64,000 nt of DNA from Manduca sexta. Its lineage: Eukaryota > Arthropoda > Insecta > Lepidoptera > Sphingidae. A model generated the notes under the pieces. It did no database searches. It had not been told where the DNA came from and saw nothing but the letters and a program-made list of their open reading frames with translations. Below are positions 12,895-25,831 of this stretch, piece by piece. Numbering within the stretch: the stretch's first letter is position 1; every line of letters starts with the position of its first letter. Position numbers and translations under genes: made by a program. The stretch spans positions 5,146,001-5,210,000 of the forward strand of contig NC_051117.1 in assembly GCF_014839805.1 (NCBI RefSeq), read 5' to 3'.

Positions 12895-15800
12895 TATCTC
12901 TAAGGTATAAGAATACGTGTCGTTTGTGGTTGCCGAGTGGCAACAGGTATTCTGGAGAAAATAATTGTTAATTTAAATTATAGGCCTCTATCTAGAATAC
13001 GTTACAATTATTACTAAGGATTAATCATGCTACAGTCATTAGAACTACACAGATACGGCGATGTTATAAATACTAGGACTGGTGTCTGGTCACCATTAAT
13101 TATAGGTTTGCGCCCAATGTGTTCGACATATATTATTATATTTATACAAAATATATAACATATTATATTCGGTAATGTATTATCAACCAAGGCGAAACTT
13201 AAAATTAATAAAATTTGGACACTCAGTAAATGTTTTAAATGTATGTCATACCCGGTGAGCTAAAACAGTTATAATAACTTATTAACATAGATAATATTAA
13301 CATAAATATTTACACTCACCAGGTGCAAATAAAATTCCATTAAAACGTATGACTTTCATAGAAATTCCTGTGTATCATCAATTGAAACTTTATTTTTCAA
13401 CTATGACGTATAAAACAATTCATTGATGGATTATAATCCAACAGTAAAAGACCTAGTATGCAATATCCATAGTATATTCTATTACTAACATAACAATCAG
13501 TTTTTAGAAGATTTAATGTCATAACCTGACCCGAAAAAATAATATTCACTATACCACAAACATAATATGTGACGACGGGAGAATACAGTCCCTGACCTCT
13601 TATTTCATAGCCAGCTTGTAGACCAGCGCCATGAATGTCTCCATGATTCACCTCTAAAATATTGGATATTATTAATTTTAAACGCATTCTTAAAGTACAT
13701 ATAAAATAATGACCAAACCGTTAAAACGAAACGTTCAAAATAACCGCTGAAGTTTGAATCCCGTACACCAATACTCTTTCTTGCTATAAAATCCCGTACA
13801 AGTAGTTACCGAAGTTAAAACAATAAATAAGAAATTCTACAGCTATGGGGCCTGCGGGAGCCGAGGCCATTGTTTTTTTCCACTTGGCTGCCTGGCTGAT
13901 GACGTCACGCACCGCCACCTTCCCGTGGAGCAAGAGGAGATTGCAAATATAGTTGCTCAGAAAAATAACTTTGATTTCGGGATTGGCGATCCAATAACAT
14001 TTGTTATGTTTCGTTCTCGCTATACCCATAATATTGTATTCGTAGAAGTTTAATAATTTCATTCCGTATAGAATTTACATAGTTTTTCAACAAAGTTCAA
14101 GTTTATGTGCTATTGGAAAAATATTCTTAATAGGTACATTGTCCCTGACATTTAAGGTTTAAGTTAAAAAAGTACAAAGTACATTTCATTTCAAACAGGT
14201 ATAGCGTTCATTGAGCATTATCGATTTAATCTTATAACAGGATATTTCTAAATAGTCACTCATGTAATCATTTACAGATGCGACGGAAACAATACGCCAC
14301 TTACACAATCAATTCGTAAAGCAGAAGTCTTTATTCACGGTCGGTCAGTGCTAACGCCCTCATTTAGCATTGCATGTAGACCGGTACGGTTCGATCTTCG
14401 CAAAGGACATTTTAGAAACTTTAAAATATTCAGCGATAAAATTTTAAAACAGCCATAATTTTGTCATTAGCATTATAATAACAAAAGTCGAGACAATTTG
14501 AAAGTTGACTGCGAAAGTTGGGAAATTATTTATTTTCAACATAAGACTACCCACCATTATGGTGAAACACTATATTTTCCCTGGATATCCTACTTGACAA
14601 CTACAATGGTTCAAATATATAACAAACACGATTTATACTGTAAAGCGTCAGACGCACTAAGCGAATAACCACGTGCCGGATGACCGCCTCTTTCAATCCA
14701 TTCAACAACTGCGCTACGCAGTTTCATAATAAAAGTGTCCACCATGTAACACGCCGAGCGGCTGTTAGCAGATTGAAAAGGCAGCCAAGCTTCAAACTAT
14801 TGCCCGCCTGGTGCGTACAAGGCTTTAGGTAGGTATTTATTGAATCTCTATATTTTAATTTACCGTCTAGCAATTTTAAAAATGTGTCCTTGTAAGAAAT
14901 CTTTGATTGGACAGCTATTTACAGCAATCACGTGAATTCATTAGAGCAATAGTAGAAAAATTAAAGTGATTACGACGAATAACCATGTAGGGATTGAATT
15001 GAGAATGTTCTTTAAATTTTTGACCTTTATGGATGTCTATTTAATACGAATACGTGCTCTATAGATAGTATTTCATTGTTAAATGAATACGATTGTAATC
15101 AGTAAAATATTTCATTACAGACTCACTTGTACTACTATGGTACTAGGTAATAAAAATAACATAAAAAGCTATGTGGCTCGTATTCAACTTTCAGTGCACA
15201 ATTTCACTCCAACTTTGTATGTGCCCAGTCACACTTTTTTAAATTCCACCATGTAAGAAACACTCAATAATAAGGCACTATGGATGCAAAAATGTAAGAG
15301 ACGTCTTGTCAAAGCTTTTATGTATGGTAGTAAATCTGCAACTAGTTGCTACACTGTGGATAATATATTGGTGTTCAGTGAAACTCGTAAAATCCACAGT
15401 AGGTCAGAACGTAAGCTATTTTGATGCGTAAAAAAATAAACAAATTGTGGAAAATGTAACGAAATTAGCCAGAAACACCTTTGTGATCGCGCGCTGACTG
15501 GCGAATTAGAGCAATGAAAATATTTTGAAGCATATTTTTTGGCCAGCTGTATACAGTCCAGAAATTGAACCAACCAATTATTATTGTAGTAAATTTAGAA
15601 TATTAAGAATTAAACATTTTAATTACTATTTATTGTAAAACTGAAAACGATTTAAGAAAAGTTCGTCATATTAAAAAAAAAACGTAACCGACATGCCTTA
15701 TTAGTGTATAGTGCTACCTAGTGGTAAATATATACCCCGGCGATAAAAATCTACAATATCCGAGCATTCTCTATGCGTTGCGGCTTTTGTAATAGGAAAA

Positions 15801-18800
15801 AGCTCTATTGCATCCCAAAATTGCAACGGACTTGAAATACGGCAAGCGAATACTGGCTCTACAGTAAACACTTTTTGTTGTAACGTCTCTCAGTTCTTTA
15901 TTGTATCAACTAAGTACCAATTACCATACGCATAGAGATGTATCAACAACAAATTCAAATCATCTCGTTTCAATATCAGACGCCTTATGTCAAATCTTAA
16001 GTTTTCATCAACAATATCTAGCTGTTTAAAAAACAATGACGGAGCAACAATTGATTAAAATCAGCTTGCGTTAAACGTATGCGTGTTTAGACAAATGGAC
16101 CGAAATAACCCCATATTTATGCGTACCTCTGCCGGTTACCGATCGATTTTGGCCGTTCGTCATGGAATTTTTCGCTTAGACTTCGTTCGTGTAAGGAAAA
16201 TCTTTGACGATTTTCCTCGTCAATTCTGCTACTTGGAATTCGTGTTACCTTGTACGATAAACGTGTTACTGTTAGCCTTTCATATCGTACTAACGTGTTA
16301 TAAATATAAAATTGTGGATAATGGCTTACAATGTCTGGATTTAAAGCTATCGTTTCTGTTATGGTATTCCTAATGTTTGACAGCATTTATATCAGAATAG
16401 TATAAAGTTACGGAACAATTAATATTTCTTTGTAAGCCTGTGCAGATCCAGTTGTACGAAAAAAACTCAACCTTCAAATTGAATGGGGTACAATCTACGG
16501 AAATTCTGCGGTTTCGTCGAAACAGGATCTTTTTATCTATTTTAAGCATATTCAACTCTTTTTGCATAGGGCGTCTAATTTAGAACTCGACATTACAAAG
16601 TGGCATTTAATAAACCCGCAATCATACCTTCAGCACCATAAATAAAACACAACGTGCAAATGTCAGAACTGACAGCGCTTTCACTCGGAACTAAATAAAG
16701 CATGTTTTAATATAATAATAGATGAAAATAAAAATATAAGTGCACAAACAAAGGTTCTATTGAATCGGTGCGGTACTGGGGCTATTATAATAACCAGGCT
16801 TTATTCGATGCAATAGGTGAAAGTTAATTAATGGAACAATACCGAAATTGACAGTCGGCATTCTTTGTGTACACCGAGATTAACAATAATTATACCAGTG
16901 GACTCTTTGTAGTATTTAAATTTACTTTTACTTTGATATAAAAAATATTATATTCTGTTATTAAAAGCACATTTATGCGCATGTAAGTATATGAAATTCT
17001 GGCGCTCCAATTCTTAATACTAACTTGTAGAGATAACACAGACCTTATACAAACTAAAACTAACTTTGCAACTCTATAGTTTTAGATACGTGTCAGTTAG
17101 CTTTCAAAGATTAAAGACACTTTCCCACAATGTATAGTTTCAGTCCACTATTGTTGTAACGATGAATTTTGCGAGATATTATGGGCACATCCAGCCTTCG
17201 TACACCTTTGTTCAACTATTACCTCTAGACTGCAATTATAATTACCATTGATGAAATTCGAACTTACCATAAACAATTGTCGTAAATCTTGTTTAGTTTT
17301 AACAGGTGAAATTCTTAGATCAATCAATTCTAACGTCATAAAAATATTATACAAGTTCAATATCGACACAAATGATCACCAAAAGAGAAAACTTGTATAA
17401 TACATTATTTTATGTTACCAAACAGTTCAATGAATCTTATCATAGAAAATAGAAAGTAACATATCGAATGCAATTCGTTGATAACAGCGACAAGTACGCA
17501 TGTCCGTTGTAATGTCAACAACGTCCCTACTATTGATTAGTGTCGAGCGATCTCGTTACAGCTTCAATAGATCAATTGTGCGTAGTCTTCATGACGACAG
17601 AACGCTCGTTATTTCCTCCACGACATTTGCATACTCGTGTTATGTGACATGTGAATGACATATCACATGGAGTTATGAAATAATAATAATCTACACTAGC
17701 ATCCCAAATCTAGGTAGGTACTTGAAATTTTTTACTTTGGGAGTATGTTCTATGAGAATATTGCATGCTGTTATTTTTAATTTATAAAAGATGTCAATAT
17801 AACTAACGAAAAACAAGTCTGCATGCACTGCATAAAAACAGCATTTAATATGGTAATGAGTAAACAAGTTAGTCGAAACATGGCTCTTCTTTCCAGTTGC
17901 ACAGTTTTAATGTAGGTAATAAAGGTTTTCAACTATGGCAAAGACAGGCTTCGGATTAAAGATAAGAATTTTAATATTATGACTGGTTCATAGTAGGAAA
18001 GAAAATAAAGATTATAATCACGACTAGATAAAAAAAATAGTACAAGTGCAGTTATAATTTTCACAATAATTCGCAATTTGAAAATATACTATAGAATGGT
18101 GACAAATCCAATCAATCTTTCACTGATTGTGAAGACTTTCACAGTTGATTACTATCCTCGTGTAAATCGATTCTAAAACTGTCTCTATCCGGACGCTGGT
18201 AATCTAACACAGATAACATGACTGATAAGAAAGCCGTCTACCGGCTACAAGATAAACTACCTTACATTACAAATTGGTTTAATGTTGCAACCGAACCAAA
18301 ACACTTTTATTTCATCTTCTATAAAAAAATGTTTACCACATGTATCCGTCCACAAAAAGGTAACTTACACCAACATTTAGTACAAACAAAGGCACATTAA
18401 CCAAATTGGTCGTGTTTGCTGTCTATCGTTACACCACGTTGAACTTTGTAATCCAACAGTTTTAAGGTTTCGGTTGCACTCGCCGGATGTGAACTTAATT
18501 TCCTTCGCCACAGCATTTTCAAAGAAAGGAACTTTCGGATCGTTTAGATAAGCATGTGGGTGCATATTACCGTAATTCCTTTTATATTCTTCCTGAACGA
18601 AACGTGTGCATCTTTTATTTGCACAAAGAACACATTTTTGACCAAATGGGGATATGCAAATATACCTACATGTATTTTACGATTCTTATATCTAATACCA
18701 TAAAAAAACGGCCGCAATGTGACGTCAATCGACTGACTAATCGAGCAACCGAAACGATAAGCGTAAATTATATTACTACATATAGTAGTGACTCATGATA

Positions 18801-19080
18801 ATATGATCACGATTACAATAACTTAAATACTACTGTATACTACTGAATTTTATATACCGACGGTATTTAGAGAAAGCACCAAATAGATATTTATGGTAAT
18901 ATAGTCTGACAATGTAATAACTTCGGTATACCACAACAAAGTAAAATATTAATACATAGCTAAAATATAAATAATTATTAGACTCAATGCTAAATCTAAT
19001 ACAATTTAAATTGTAGAATATATGTAACCTTTAACATAATATACTTCAAGCGATTAAGGCTGTTCTAAAGGTCTTATATA
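12895..19080. other. long noncoding stretch, no gene seen
   Basis: No splice-bounded exon is recognised. A GC-richer patch at about 13,850-13,930 holds the palindrome TGACGTCA (13,900-13,907). A CTCF-like sequence occurs at 15,709-15,728. The frames at 16,083-16,373 (plus) and 16,117-16,386 (minus) overlap on opposite strands and have no recognisable features. Confidence 0.4.
13900..13907. promoter_or_regulatory. CRE palindrome TGACGTCA
   Basis: An exact 8-bp CREB/ATF-type palindrome lies in a locally GC-rich patch (about 13,850-13,930). The motif match is direct; activity is not shown. Confidence 0.35.
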
Positions 19081-19260
19081 AAAATAGCTGAATGTGATGT
19101 GAACTTGATTTCACCGTACCATACTCGGAGTATTCTCTCGGGGCTCGAAGGATTATTGGGCATAATGGCGGTAAGGGTTTGCTCCCTCTTCCCGTGACGT
19201 CATTTTAGAAGCCGCACAAGGTCGCCCGAACTGTTTTCATCCGTTTATTAATGTATAAAA
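19081..19260. promoter_or_regulatory. GC-richer patch with CRE palindrome
   Basis: A compositional island contains TGACGTCA at 19,195-19,202. There is no coding frame. It is a second candidate regulatory block in the left third of the window. Confidence 0.3.
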
Positions 19261-22200
19261 TTCAAATTTCGCAGAATCGTAAAGCTGACGATATTTTATT
19301 TATGACTGGGGTTTTTTTTATACATAGATGTGATATTTCTGGTTCACATGGCATTCTTACGATTTATTTCTGGGTGCTAAACGACTTGCTTTATACTGTA
19401 TAGTATTTATAAATTAATAGGCGTCTAAGCAAAACTTTAGCTTTTTCTATTAAAATTAGGTTAGGGTAAATCCGTTGGAGGTTGGAACTATTAAATTGGA
19501 AAAAAAAATGTTACGATGTTTTGCTTTCGGTGTCGATAAATATTATTAATCTAGAATCTAGATAAAACATAATAGTTTTGCGTCATTAAAACCAAAAAAA
19601 TATTGCCAGACACGTATCAAATTCGTTTGCGATAAACTATACTAACAAATCATAACCACATTCTCCACCCTAATCTGTTTGCGACGTTTCTATTGTACTC
19701 CTCCATATTACTAACGCAATCGAAACTGAAGGGGTCTTTCAATAACATTTCCCAAAGCCTGACATGACAGTGAACGACGGTGCTCACGCGATTACTTGTC
19801 AAACAGAATTTGACAACATTCGGCGTCGGATAGTGTGATTTATTTGGACGTTTGGTTTGCGATTTGTTTATAGCTGAATTTAGAATATGGTAGAGTCACA
19901 AGTAATTTAGTATTTAACGTCATCCTAGGCAGAATAGTCGCATTGTATTGACAGGCTAGTGACGGTTGTAATAGGTATAAGTTATAGTTATTTTACAAGA
20001 ATAATAATCTTGGTACTCGCCGTTTGAGCAGAATTCCGAATATTCCTCGAAAGCTAGTTCAATTAATAAATGAGCCACAGGCCGCACAAAGCCATTTGAA
20101 CCGAACATTAATCGACTACAAGCTACTATTCGTAGAGCTCCTAGCCTCCTACCACTGATGACAGAACCCCTTCTAACAAAAGGACGTCTTCTATTACACC
20201 GAATTGCTTTGTTTGTTTTGATACATAACTTTGAAATTCGTTGTTAGATGCGCTGTGTGGTGCAGTATAGTTTTCAAAGGAAATATTCTCTAACGAAAAC
20301 AAAAAGAAATGTTGACATGAAAGCGGTCTCTAGCTATTGAGGCCTTCAAAAATAATCCACTATAATCGACATTACATTCGGCACCAACTGTATTTACCGG
20401 GTTTGCGGTTCAGTAATGACTAGAATAACGATTTTTCCACTGAATAAGCCGCAAGGTGGGTCGGGCACGCCCTGCGAATGCCCACAGTACTCCGTGCCTA
20501 TTATACCATCTGCAATGCGACCTTGACCGAGGATCCTGTATCGAGTCTGAATACAATTTATATTAATAAGGAAAAACGTGTAACCATCTCTTTTATAATG
20601 ATACATTTTGGCTTCAAATTTTCATCGCTGCCATGGACGAAATATAGGGAATCTTTCGGTCGATTCCGCTTGACTTATCTGCCAAATCCCAAATGATCAT
20701 AGTTGTAAATTCATTCATTCTTCCAACTAAAGCATTAGGAACCAACTAATCTGTATATCAGGCGTAATTTACCCTTGTTAGTACGAGCAATTTTTAAATA
20801 AAATAATGAATCATAAGTTATAAACAGCGGCCGCCCAAATAACGTTACAGGATGAGTACAAGGTTCAACTCTACCCACCGTGCAATTTTATATGGAGCGA
20901 ACGGACTGTGAATTAGGGCGGCGCATCGCAGATTGCGACATTGTTCAAATTGTGTAATAATGCAGCAGATGTTACTACAAAAAAGTAACACAACAGGACA
21001 ATTTGGTAACGCGCTTTAGTTTTTTTTTGAGGACAATGAGCGTATAATATTTAGACATGGTTAAAAATAATTCTGACTAACTCTTGAATTTGCAAAAAAC
21101 TAGCGACCGTGTTTAGCCTAGGTTATTTTTGTATGGCGTGTATATTTTGTGTAAACAACGTCTTTGCAATGCTCTAATATGGTTGTCAAAATCGTGGGTT
21201 CGCAATATTATTATTAAAGATTCAAAAATACTATATTTTATAAGTACTATCATTTACTAAGAATCCTTAGAAGTTATCATAGAATATACTTACTCAATAA
21301 AACCTATCTATCCACCCTGTCTTATAATCAATTCGTAATTCGGAAATGTAGGCACCCAAATGTTGAAAACACCTGTTACACACACATACAGCTGTTCGTA
21401 ACAAATTTCCTATTGTACATAAGAATTACTCATGGACATTACGTAATTTTGTGACAGACAAGGTCCACCATGAATGCTGGCAAACCTCGCAAGTGATGTC
21501 ATGCAGCTATAAAACTCGCTCATTTGTATTTGTTGATTAACTAATTGCTTACTTGTTATAGCTTTAGTTTATTACTTATTGGTTATCTTGTAGATTTTAT
21601 TTGGCGTTTTCCTGACCTAGATTAGAGTAAAGTTTTGTTCGATTTAGGCGATAAAGCGTATGATCGGCAAAATTTTACGCCAGGATTCGATGCGAAACCT
21701 AAAATCCATTTGATTTTTAATGTTGATAAAAGGATTTTTAATATGAATAGGATCCAAAATATACATATATATTTTGTATTGAATTAAGTATTTTATTATA
21801 CTGCAATAAAATTGTTACTGTATTTTAATCTACATATGTATATTTTCGGCTTTATTTCAATTCTTAAGTAATAATTATGAACAACTTTGGTAGAGTGGAA
21901 AAAAAAATCACATTAATTAAATCTGATCAAGTTCAAAATGTATATTTATCTTTTTAAAAATCTTTTACATTATGAATTTAAATGTACTGACCATCACTAG
22001 ACACTCTCATAAATGATTACTGCCCAGTATATTCTAGAATCCAGGTAACATTACCACATTCCGGTGGTCTTGTGTTGACAAGTGCCAATTTGACAGTCCA
22101 TTACAAGAGACCATGTCTTTAATTGGGCCACTAGACTAGGTCAATTGGTGTGGCCTTTTAACGCATGCTCAATGGATAATTAAAATTTTTTGTGTATCAT

Positions 22201-23381
22201 CAAATGTGGTAAATAGAACAATTAAACTCAGATTTGAGGAGACAAATAAAATGATAGCGCTATTTTTCAAATCATAAAGATTTTTATGTTGCTTACATTT
22301 TTTTATTAAGATACATCTTTTTATGTAATATTAAAAAAATATATAATGCTATGTTGGCATGAAATCAAATTGCATTTTGTAGATACCTTAAATACTACAG
22401 TATGATGTGCATATTTTTTCTTTGAATTCAAGAACTTTAATTTTTGTCCCATTTCATGTACATACTATGTAGGTACTAAAATGATGTAGATATACTATTG
22501 TTCCAGGTAAATTGAAGCCTTTCTGACGGGTTTCTTCTTATTAAAACTAAATTTATGAATCAAATAGTGTCTAACACTGTATAATAACATTGAAATTTAA
22601 TAATCAAGAAATAAATCAATAAAGCATAGGTAGCAAAATTCCTATCAATTATACTTATCTGCTTATATACTAAGTATGGCTAATATTTAGGTATAATCAC
22701 CTTTGATAAATATCCTGATATTATCTAAGAAGACAGTACAGACAATTATTATAATTAATAATGCAATACATAAAAGACTAATAAAGACAAACATAAATGA
22801 ATATATGTTTTAGACCTCATTTGAAAAAAACATATTTTTTTTTATCTATTTGAAATCGGAACCTTGAAGGCAATTGACAGATTTGCTACTGATAACACCT
22901 GAGATAACTTTTGATATGAAAATCTCTCTGAACAAACTTGAAACATTACGCAAATATAACTACCAGACAATAGTTCTTTATTTGCAGATAAAATTTGAAT
23001 AAATGTATAAATCTGGCAATTAGTAAATAGCTCGGTATGTTAAATGTTACGTACGTCTGTATTAATTACTCTGACAAAGAATTTCAGCGGAATTCGTCAG
23101 TAACACAAAAAAAATACGCCGCATACGCTCGAAATAGGTCATATCCCTGTTTAGAGATCACCTAGCCCAGAGTATCCCGGTTCGGCACATGACGTAAATC
23201 TGCGCGAAAACATCTCCGGCCGACACAATAAATCGTTCAAATAAAATAACAACCATGAAAATCTTACGTGAGATTATTGTGATAAATAGTTAAAGATTTT
23301 TCCACATCGGTAAGTAAAATTCCAACCGGCAAGTATGTGTTAAACGGCAGAAAAAAATAAAATAGCAACTCATATCTGTAC
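19261..23381. other. noncoding, one unidentified open frame at 20.4-20.6 kb
   Basis: Mostly AT-rich. A 70-codon minus-strand frame at 20,394-20,606 contains GTEYCGHSQGVPDPPCGLFS in GC-richer DNA and several AG dinucleotides that could act as acceptors, but I recognise no family. If the exon at 23.4 kb is real, this stretch is its first intron. Confidence 0.4.
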
Positions 23382-23477
23382 CTGTTTACTTTTGTTGTCG
23401 ATCCCGTTCGCCTTGCCGTCTGGTACGTTGCCGTTGTTTTCTTCACTTTTTTCACTTTTTACACCCTCCAACGCCAT
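23382..23477 (-). CDS. probable first coding exon of an unidentified minus-strand gene
   Basis: On the minus strand an ATG sits in a strong context (TTTAAACATGGCG). It opens 32 codons, MALEGVKSEKSEENN at the start and GIDNKSKQ at the end, and then meets a splice donor CAG/GTACAG in phase 0. The frame would hit a stop two codons after the donor, so splicing is required. The peptide is hydrophilic and acidic/basic, as many disordered N-termini are, and has no named domain. The region upstream of the ATG is GC-rich and promoter-like. A second possible donor (AAAA/GTAAAC) lies 9 bases earlier in the transcript. I see no second exon at lower coordinates, so the gene would run past the left edge or have exons I missed. 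I cannot name it. Confidence 0.5.
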
Positions 23478-23745
23478 GTTTAAACTATTTTTTTATTCAC
23501 TGTCATGCGAGATATGTAATAATAACGCCTATATCACTGGACATGAAATAATTTCTCACAAATTCGATACGAGCGAACACTCCCATAGACAAACGACCGT
23601 CACAACTCACGACGCGTCGCAGTGGCCGACGCATTGAGCGCGAATGAAAAATGAAACGAATTCACCGCAGGAGGGAGAGAGCGAGCCAATCCGGGAATGA
23701 ACTAACCGACACCCGGTAACCGCCTTTGCCGACTCCCCTTATCCC
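23478..23745 (-). promoter_or_regulatory. GC-richer promoter/5' UTR candidate for the minus-strand gene
   Basis: Upstream of the candidate start codon there is a CpG-containing stretch (for example GACGCGTCGCAGTGGCCGACGC at 23,610-23,631). It changes back to AT-rich DNA after about 23,745. On the minus strand it contains several upstream ATGs before the chosen start. The transcription start is not located. Confidence 0.35.
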
Positions 23746-23825
23746 GTTTATTCCCATATTCTATAATGTATACATGTGTAATAATTTAAAGCAGATACGT
23801 ATAGGGTCTATGGTAAAAATAATAG

Positions 23826-23872
23826 GAATTAAGATTATGATAATAATATTATTATTATGATAATCTTAATTC
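23826..23872. repeat. near-perfect 47-bp palindrome
   Basis: GAATTAAGATTAT at the left end is the exact reverse complement of ATAATCTTAATTC at the right end. The AT-rich centre (TAATAATATTATTA type) is also nearly self-complementary, leaving only a G:G position on each side unpaired. It could extrude a cruciform or be a collapsed MITE. Confidence 0.65.
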
Positions 23873-24392
23873 AGTTATATTGATCCATATATTTAAGTAC
23901 ATATGTAGTTACAAACACTATATTAATTAAGTGTACAAATCATACGAGTTTCTACTTTTCAATCATAAAACAAAGTCAATCTCAAATGGTTATAGAACTT
24001 AGTACTTACTAACCTCCTAAAACAAAAATCACTTTGGAGTAATTTTGTATATTACTTGAAGGTACAATAGTTCGCTAACAGTTTAATGTATTTTATTTAT
24101 TTTTCCTTATAGAGTAGATATAAAACGAAAGTATAAAATAAAAAGAAAAATATAATACTAAAAATGCAAATACAAACTTTCGCGCCATATCGTTTGTCTA
24201 TGAATCTGCTGACGTTATTCTGATTGAACCATAGCTAAATTAAACCTTAGAAATATTTTAAAAATCTTATTAAAATGTTTATGTAAAAATATTACTTGAT
24301 AAATTATACAATGTGAAGTATACAACTACATATTATTTATACTTTTTTTCTATATATTATAATATTTACAAATTATTATAAAAGATACTAAG

Positions 24393-24480
24393 TAGCGCCA
24401 TCTGCAGATTGTGTGTACAATATCAAAAGTATACAATGCATTCGATGAACTATTTTATCTAATTTAAAATAGAGGGCGCT
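24393..24480. promoter_or_regulatory. two opposed CTCF-like motifs
   Basis: TAGCGCCATCTGCAG (24,393-24,407) reads CTGCAGATGGCGCTA on the minus strand. AGAGGGCGCT (24,471-24,480) lies on the plus strand. Both resemble the CTCF core AG(A/G)(T/G)GGCGC. They lie about 310 bp from the tRNA-Asp gene. The match is by eye; binding is inferred. Confidence 0.35.
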
Positions 24481-24781
24481 ATGTTCCAAACATTGTTCAA
24501 CGTATAAAAATTTTAATTTATTGAGATTTCTGAAATCTAGATAGGTATGTATTGATCAAATGCGTTATTATTTCATGGTAAAATTGTCTTTTTTAGTCAT
24601 ATGTGACATACAACTAACACATTCGCAGTAGATAAGTGGTGATATAAAAAAAATACGTATCACCTAAATAGTTTTGACATAGTGCTAAAAAATTATCTAA
24701 AGTCTTGAATATATGTCTCCGTACAACATAAAATCTTAAACAAAACATTGCGTATTAAAAATAATGCTTTTAAATAAATCC

Positions 24782-24786
24782 AAAAA
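24782..24786 (-). terminator. Pol III T-run terminator of tRNA-Asp
   Basis: The minus strand has a run of five T residues starting four bases after the 3' end of the tRNA (AAAAA on the plus strand), the normal RNA polymerase III stop signal. Confidence 0.75.
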
Positions 24787-24790
24787 GGGA

Positions 24791-24862
24791 CTCTCCGGCG
24801 GGGAATCGAACCCCGGTCTCCCGCGTGACAGGCGGGGATACTGACCACTATACTACCGAAGA
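24791..24862 (-). tRNA. tRNA-Asp (GUC)
   Basis: A 72-nt cloverleaf reads on the minus strand. The acceptor arms TCTTCGG and CCGGAGA pair over seven positions with one G-U, and the discriminator is G. The anticodon stem CCCGC/GCGGG encloses CTGTCAC, with anticodon GTC. The T arm is GGGG/CCCC around TTCGATT. The A box lies in the D arm (TAGTATAGTGG) and the B box is GGTTCGATTCC. There is no intron. A T-run terminator follows at once. All arms pair properly, so I judge it a functional gene that delivers aspartate to GAU/GAC codons and not a SINE head. It stands alone, with no other tRNA nearby. Confidence 0.95.
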
Positions 24863-25831
24863 CTTAACAAATATTACGAAATTACGTATTAGATGTCTTT
24901 TACTTGGATATCCTAATACAATATACAAAATTTGATACTTTGACACCACCCAAATATAATGACTTTTTACAATAAAATCGATATAAGCTTATCAATCTGC
25001 AATCTCCCTACTTAGATAGCTATATTGCATTGCACTACCTTCAAAGTCAATTATAAAATCTACTTGTACTTTATATAAAACGGTAATCAGATGAACAAAT
25101 ACAATCTTAATAAATGGAAGAAATAATTGCAAGTACTATATTTACTCATGGAATGCACAGTAGTTAATGCATTTTATCTCGACAACATAATATACTGTAC
25201 TAAGTGTACATATATGTTGTTGAAAGTGTAGGTGTAATGTAAGTATATACTTACTTATTATAATCAATGTTGACCTGAGACCAACAGCAGAAACTATGCA
25301 CGTAAGTACAGGATTGTAATTTATATCATTTCCTAACAAATTGAGAGGATGGGCGATTGGAGGAGGAGTCTAAACTGTTAAGCTGATTGTCATGAATATT
25401 ACTATACTTACATATTACACAAGCAAGGCATTGTATCCCAGATATGAAAACATACTTAACACAATTAAAAATACTGTTTTACATCATAGGTACTGACACT
25501 TCCATTTCTGTCAAGATTTTCTTTTGTCATCTTCTGGTTCTGCTTCCGTTATATCATTTCCATTGCATTACTAATGTAGTCATATGCAAGCAAGCATTGT
25601 AAACAAACTTTATTCCGAACGATAAATTGCTTTGACGTGATCGATAGCGATTGTAAGTATTAATTGATTTTAGCATTACCTAACTGGATAATGACATAAT
25701 TCAGTAAATCTAATAAATGATATACCTGTAATTTTCCTATAACTTTTTCCTGTAAATCAATTTATTTCTTCCCGATTTCCTACTTATAATTTTCAGCATA
25801 CCCACAATAAAACTCATAAGTAAAACATTAT
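24863..25831. other. intergenic, nothing recognised
   Basis: AT-rich spacer between the tRNA-Asp gene and a SINE. A 65-codon minus-strand frame (25,142-25,339) has no features. Confidence 0.45.

Larger units (their letters stand above)
23746..24790. other. intergenic, hairpin and two CTCF-like sites inside
   Basis: AT-rich sequence between the candidate minus-strand promoter and the tRNA-Asp gene. Apart from the hairpin at 23,826-23,872 and the paired GCGCCATCT/AGAGGGCGCT motifs near 24.4 kb, I see nothing. Confidence 0.4.

Noticed and set aside
16083..16386. Overlapping open frames of 96 and 89 codons on opposite strands
   Set aside because: No recognisable family, no splice context, and mutual overlap is typical of chance frames.
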